Positions 59,245 through 64,000 of a stretch of 64,000 nt of DNA are shown here, one piece after another (the stretch's first letter is position 1; the number at the start of each line of letters is the position of its first letter). The notes under the pieces were generated by a model. The model was not told the DNA's origin, did no database searches, and saw only the letters and a list, made by a program, of their open reading frames with translations. Made by a program: the position numbers and the translations under genes. This stretch comes from Cantharellus purpuraceus (taxonomy: Eukaryota > Basidiomycota > Agaricomycetes > Cantharellales > Hydnaceae): positions 682,001 to 746,000 of the forward strand of contig JALBUN010000049.1 in NCBI GenBank assembly GCA_025174535.1, given 5' to 3'.

Positions 59245-60809
59245 TCAGATGCATGGTTGAGTGATGAACTGCAATTCCGGACCCGTTACATCTGTCTGAC
59301 TATTGAGGAAGGCGACTACAGCAGCCGCCAGTTGGTTGCTAGCAACTGCGCCTGGATGGAGCTATAAACGAGTATATAAACAATGCTGAACAACGAGGTA
59401 AAAGCGAAAGCAAAAGCGAAATTACATCATCCCAGAACAAGAAACCTTGAGGATCTGGACAAGGACCGGGGTTCATATTGCAGAATCCAGTGCTCGTCCC
59501 ATTCGGTCCAAGAAACGCCTTGGGGGCGATCCTCTGTGAGTACAAGTCAAACGCGGGGAAGATTTGAATATCACTTCCAGGAAGACTCTTCTGAAGGCTG
59601 CCGAGCTGAAGTGCTTGCAGGGCATTGTTTGCAGATACTAGTTGGGTCGTGAGGGCGGGGGGGAATGCACCCTAAGATATTTTATTTCTTATATTGGTCG
59701 TGAGGCTCTTAGTGGGGGAAGCTGCCATCTTACCGGCTGGGAAGCGCTGTTGACAACATTTGCTGAGTATTGAGCAAAAATTGGAGGGGGATTGTTTCGA
59801 AGATGAGGAAACGTCGAATACAGGGATTGAACCTGCTTGACTACACAATCGGCCTCGTTCGTGATTCGAACGCCGGGAGGCAGTTGGTTTGCTGTTCTGT
59901 TTTTTCGGAAAACCTCTGCCAGAATTGTAAAGTAATCTATATGGAAGACGTAGACATACTGAAAAAGAAGCCAAGATCATTGGTACCGATGAACATTGCT
60001 GCAACGGTTTCTTCTGGAGTCTTCATGGATGAATCATTTAGTGCCACATATTTCTGAATCTGTGACGTAACATCCTATTGAGAAGGTGAGCAAAGCATAG
60101 GAGTAGTCATACCATCTAGTTTGTCTCACCGGATCGACGACAGTGCCATTGTAGCTTTCTAAGAAAAGAAGACAGCTTGTTAGATCACTGGAATAAGACC
60201 TCGGGTGTTTAGTTGTAACTTCATGTGTCTGAGGGAAATCCGTGTTCTTCACGAGAGTCAGAAAGTTATTTACTTTGGAACAGTGGCAATGGATGTACAT
60301 TACACGTTGCCCCGCTGCCACAAAAGTCAGTACATAACGATGAGTCTACATATGTTGGCATACCTGAAAGCCGAGTTAATTACTTGAATGTCGGATATTT
60401 TACTTATAATTTCCTGTGTCGTCAGTGCTCAGGTGACGGGCGACGGCAAGTACGACAATTCCCCGAAGAAAACGCACTGGCCATACAAAACCAGTATCAG
60501 CTCTTCCCTTGGGAGAAGGCTAAACATACTCGAGTCAATATAAATAGATAGAAGGGTGTGAGCAATGCTATAGTACCGGACAGTTGGAAAACGGGAAGGG
60601 CGCGATGGTCTCGGGAGAGTTGGACAATCGCCAGTAGTTGCAATCATCTAGTGAGGGGATAACCACATGGATCATTTATTCGAACGACCCAATTTCTTAC
60701 CAGAGTATGAGTCGCCGAAGACGACAAGGTTCTTGACAGGTGGTCGTGCAGAAATAGAGTCTACAACAAGCAAGGGGAAGAGAAGGCATCGGGGGAGGTA
60801 GCTGAACAT
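59245..60809 (-). CDS. Secreted GDSL/SGNH esterase (CE16-like), copy B, inverted paralog
   Basis: Paralog of the esterase at 52522-54081 in opposite orientation. The start MFSYLPRCLLFPLLVVDSIS is at 60809, a weaker signal peptide than in copy A. Same exon plan: VVFGDSYSDDCNYWRLSN, KGRADTGFVWP, ISDIQVINSAFSGATCN, SYNGTVVDP, YVALNDSSMKTPEETVAAMF, GTNDLG and the block V Asp-His in LFWDD-LHPG. All catalytic residues are kept. Near 59790-59850 two deletions relative to copy A (11 nt and 1 nt) cancel out, replacing about 15 residues with an unrelated sequence (YSTFPHLRNNPPPIF) in a conserved strand, so activity is doubtful. Three nucleotides are missing later (IAPKAF against VANPKAF). The C-terminus is extended to end QFITQPCI. 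Confidence 0.85.
59426..59741 (-). repeat. High-identity arm B of the inverted esterase duplication
   Basis: Reverse complement of copy A 53627-53938, nearly identical in both exon and intron. Differences are scattered single bases and a 3-nt gap. Confidence 0.85.
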
Positions 60810-60892
60810 TTTATAGAAATCTGAGTGAGTAGTAGGACAGCATAATCAGAGGGAAAGTGTAGGAGGGAAGAAACCAAGAGTTAGTTTTTGAG

Positions 60893-60898
60893 TTTATA
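60893..60898 (-). promoter_or_regulatory. TATA-like element of esterase copy B
   Basis: TATAAA on the minus strand, 84 bp before the copy B start codon. The sequence just before the two start codons is also conserved between copies (CTCAGATTT, then a T-rich hexamer and the ATG). Confidence 0.4.
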
Positions 60899-61700
60899 CC
60901 GTAGTACGCCCATTCTGTGGCACTGCTGCATTACTGGTCATTCCAGTGATAGAAGGAGAACTCTGAATTGTGTACAGTTCGCACAGGCGTTGTGCTTTGT
61001 GCCACATGACTTGTTACTTTATGTATACTATTTAGAACTGTGAGAGCGGAGTGTCTTTGGCGCTGTTAATTTTGGGACGTACCAAGAGGTCGGCTCTCTC
61101 AACTAGAAGACGCAGTCCACACTCCGTCTACGCTGCAGTCATTGCCATGATCCATGATGCATGAAGGTTAAACAGAGATTACGTCTCAACTCTAAGCCGG
61201 GAGGTTTTGGTATGTGGCCTATTAAACTTGCTCTGTTCGAAGCTGGTTCCTAGACTCACTCTTTCTCGTTGCCTCCTTGTGTTTCCCCTCAGAGTGAAGC
61301 AATTGCAGGGACGATCAAAATTTTACTCACAAATACCTCTAAATGGTTTACATTGACGTCTGCGTCATTACAGGAGATTCGTGCAGCGGACTTATTTCCT
61401 GCTCTCTAGCTGCAGCGCAATGGTAGGACATATTGTGAGAGGGCAGAAGCAAAGTGCCGGCGGTTGAGACCCGGAGATCGCTGTCAATGCCAGAGCCCAA
61501 TATCATTTGATTCAAGTACCTCAATTCAGGCGTGTGGCTATCAACTCGCGGCTCAAGACTGGACTGGACCTACTGGTGCAGCACGGCAACGATAAATGCT
61601 TGTCCCGCATATGCATGCAAGTTAACTAATACCATGGTTTGTGATTCTCTATTGGATGGAATGAGCGTAAATCTATCCCCCACAATGGCTATATAATCTA

Positions 61701-61790
61701 GGAGAAGGAAGAGGAGAAGGAGAGGGGGGCAGAAAGGAGAGAGAGGTGGAGAAGAAGAGAGAGGCGGAGAAGAAGTCGGAGGCGGAAGAA
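61701..61790 (+). repeat. GA-rich purine tract
   Basis: About 90 bases almost free of pyrimidines on the plus strand, made of imperfect GGAGAA/GAGGCGGAGAAG units. The 82-codon open frame that starts inside it encodes Lys/Glu repeats caused by the tract and is not a convincing gene. Confidence 0.7.
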
Positions 61791-62103
61791 GTCTTCTCAG
61801 CGATGCATTTCAGTGCCTTGTCCATCTATGGTCCACCTCGCCACGCGCTTCCATCTTCGAGAGCGCTCAGCATTATGGATCACCTTCGGACGCCTAACGA
61901 ACTTCTAGGTTGCTGGTTATTCGACCATACACAGAGAGGTCTCATCGACGCATGTCAACTCACCATCAGATTCATACAACTAGAGCAAGCATGATGTAAG
62001 AGACAGCAAGTGTATATCAGATACAACAACTGGAGAGCTGGATGGCAGACCGTGGGCGACCACTATTAACACCGATTCCATTCTACTGTAAAGAAAATCA
62101 AAG

Positions 62104-63248
62104 TCACATTTTGTCTATCCTCACCCTCGCCTGCCCAATAGCTCTTAATATATTACTTCCTGCTGACTCTGGTAACTCAAAGACCGTCAGGATACGTCGA
62201 ATGGCATCGCCATTCAGTAGCAGGCGAGGTTGAGACGAAGTGAATGGATGGCCTGTTGGTTCGGGGTGACTATTTTGAGAGGTAGGTGTGGGTTTCTCAT
62301 CTGCAAGGGCTTGGGACAGGGCAGAAGATGCATAAACTTCATCAAGTCTAGGAGAAGGCTGAGGTAAGACGTGATTAGACGTGATTAGACTCTGCAGGTA
62401 TTCGGAGGCCTTCCACGCTGCGTGGAGTTGTGGTAAGACTCGCGGTGTGTATTAGGTATGAAATAAGGGTACCTCGATAGTGCGACCACGCTCGCCATGC
62501 TGCGTAGAAGAAAGGGAGATTTGGTATAACAGCTACATGCCAAGATCGAAGGTGAGATCACATCACGTTTTGGTATGAGAGCTTGGCTCACGGATGAGAG
62601 CGAATGGAGCAGTCAGTGGAGCAATAATTAGCCATTTATAAAAACCTTTTCTGTGGTAAGGGGTTCGCCTGGCGAGTACCAATTGCATGTGCGGTAAGGG
62701 TGATTTTGACTGATGCCCCAAGTCGACTGATGGAGGGTAATATATGGGGATCTATTCCGGTCATTTCAGAGCAATATGTTCATATACATACCATTAACAT
62801 TGAAACGGCACCCACTTGTATTAGCGATTTTTCTTCCTCCGTGTTCCCTCGTCTCAGCTGTCCGATGCGGGGACCTAGTGATGGGTCAATCCCCTGTAGT
62901 GATAGCTCCTCAAAATCTATTCGGTCAACAAGTTTTTCCCCATAGACAAATACCCTGCGCTTCATAACAAATATTCAGCCAGCCGCTGTATATTACATAT
63001 TGCTGAAGGCGTTTCCTAGCTGTGGAATCACATACCTTCCAGTTGCCCTGGGGAGCTTTTCCCCAACCTGCCCAAGTATCTGCTGCTTTATTCATAACTC
63101 TCTTAACAATGCTTTCCCCCCTTTTACCATCGGCTTTTTGTTCTGAGGGTGGTTGGAAATGATAATATGTCAAGGGTAAAACAGCATTGGATGGATGAGA
63201 ACTAGTCCTAGTTGCTCGTGTGGTTAGTGGTAACGCGATAATTCGCAT
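62104..63248 (-). CDS. Mitochondrial K+/H+ exchange-related protein (KHE1 family)
   Basis: Inner mitochondrial membrane protein of the family tied to K+/H+ exchange and mitochondrial volume control in yeast. The start is set at MRIIALPLTTRATRTSS, the family N-terminus; an ATG 21 bp upstream is possible. Conserved parts: LPLTYYHFQPPSEQKADG, KAADTWAGWGKAPQGNWK, RRVFVYGEKLVDRIDFEELS, LQGIDPSLGP, then RRTPYHRKGFYKWLIIAPLT, APFALIPVIPNLPFFYAAWR and AWSHYR, which supply the hydrophobic segments. The C-terminal part (AWKASEYLQSLI, PRLLLNGDAIRRILTVFELP, NILRAIGQARVRIDKM) is a soluble helical region. About five or six exons. A 10-bp tandem repeat lies in the coding part at 62371-62390. Confidence 0.89.
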
Positions 63249-63776
63249 GCCACTCCAGCCGGCAACCATTGGATAAGACAATCGTGCCAAGTCCTACAGC
63301 GGACTGCACTGACTATCGCGTAGAGGATATGATGGTTCACTTCAACACAGACCTTCGGCACCATGATCCAGTAGTCTGGCGCAAGCAGCGCGCATTAAAA
63401 TCCTTTTGGAGTTGTGTATCTATTATCATGCAGTTATTGTATTGCCATGTCACCATACTAAGTGAACTAGTCAAAGATTGACTCGAAATCTAGTTTTAGC
63501 AAAAGGGTCCGCTAAACCTTCTCGGTACAGTGATCCGAGGATCCAACTAAAGTCTCAGACACGGATGGTATCCCTTCCACGCCCCTTCCATTTCAGCACG
63601 AGGATAGGCTGGAAAATAGAGCGGTTCACCTCTGCTTGGGGAATGAAACTCAACATGGGCAAGAGTGACTCTGTCCCAATCCAGGCAACATCAGCAGAGC
63701 GACTTGCAGTTGCCCAGAGCTTTGATGATCCACTTACATCTGCAGTCTTTTCTCAAGTGAAAGGGGACCGCCCTTC
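63249..63776. other. Intergenic, 528 bp
   Basis: Upstream of the K+/H+ exchange gene and 3' side of the right-edge gene. A plus-strand open frame here overlaps the right-edge gene antisense and shows no domain. Confidence 0.5.
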
Positions 63777-64000
63777 TCAATCATTAGCCATCTTTTTTAC
63801 TTCTTCCCGAGCTTTTCGTCGGCCTCCCATCATAAGCGTCACGTAATCTACGCCCCCTAAAACTGTCTCTTCATTTGTGCGCAAGCCCCTAGGTTCTTTG
63901 TTGCTATTCGCTGCCTGAGCCTTGGCCTTGAGATTGCTCGTGCGCTTGACCTGGCTTACAGACGCAGTAGCTTTGTGTTGCGTGCTGACTTGTGGTTTGG
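63777..64000 (-). CDS. C-terminal part of a conserved fungal protein, cut by the right edge
   Basis: A frame open from the window edge to a TGA at 63777-63779. It encodes a Lys/Ala-rich segment (SVSQVKRTSNLKAKAQAANS) ending with GGVDYVTLMMGGRRKAREEV and KKMAND. The D-Y-V-x-L-M-x-G-x-R-R-K-A-R-E-E ending looks like a conserved C-terminal motif seen in uncharacterised fungal proteins, but I cannot name the family. The N-terminal part lies outside the window. Confidence 0.58.
   Translation of the reverse strand, partial: KPQVSTQHKATASVSQVKRTSNLKAKAQAANSNKEPRGLRTNEETVLGGVDYVTLMMGGRRKAREEVKKMAND

Larger units (their letters stand above)
60810..62103. other. Intergenic, 1.3 kb
   Basis: Upstream of esterase copy B and downstream of the K+/H+ exchange gene. 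It contains the purine tract at 61701-61790. No gene was supported. Confidence 0.5.

Noticed and set aside
61746..61994. Open frame starting in the GA-rich tract
   Set aside because: The Lys/Glu repeat sequence is a by-product of the purine tract and the rest shows no domain.

Overview
The window looks like nuclear DNA from a filamentous basidiomycete, most likely an Agaricomycete. Genes are dense, sit on both strands and are cut by many short introns (mostly 45-70 nt, GT-AG with two GC-AG cases). The proteins are typical fungal ones: a Zn(II)2Cys6 regulator, a CENP-B-type HTH regulator, fungal mitoribosome proteins mS41 and mL58, a delta-12 desaturase and a CHFR-like RING ligase. There is no bacterial, organellar or viral signature. 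Coordinates given for genes run from the start codon to the stop codon across introns. Splice sites were inferred by eye from reading frame, GT..AG signals and protein family conservation.

Layout, left to right. 0-10 kb: a truncated membrane protein (-), delta-12 fatty acid desaturase (+), MOB2-like kinase activator (-), a YEATS/zinc-finger chromatin protein (-) and flap endonuclease FEN1 (-). 10-21 kb: a UPF0390 small basic protein (+) divergent from FEN1, a CENP-B-type HTH regulator (-), a PLK4-like polo kinase with an altered DFG motif (-) and an EBP-type sterol isomerase (-). 21-33 kb: a gene-poor 2.5 kb, mS41 (+) convergent with MON1 (-), a single-exon membrane protein (+) and a Zn-cluster transcription factor (+). 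33-45 kb: histone H3 (+), CHFR-like E3 ligase (+), splicing helicase PRP22 (+), a small secreted protein (+), a linker-histone-fold protein (+) and NOP10 (+). 45-64 kb: pyridoxamine-phosphate oxidase (-), a kelch/BTB protein (+), then two GDSL esterases in inverted orientation enclosing CUL1 (-) and mL58 (-), a mitochondrial K+/H+ exchange protein (-) and a truncated gene at the right edge (-).

Most genes are unlinked housekeeping functions: DNA replication and repair, chromatin, splicing, rRNA pseudouridylation, ubiquitination, vacuole fusion and the mitochondrion. I see no biosynthetic cluster, CRISPR array, tRNA, rRNA or intact transposon. The most unusual items are the PLK4-type protein, which has a cryptic polo-box region and reads G-H-G where active kinases have D-F-G, and the inverted GDSL esterase pair, whose 3' halves (introns included) are far more alike than their 5' halves.
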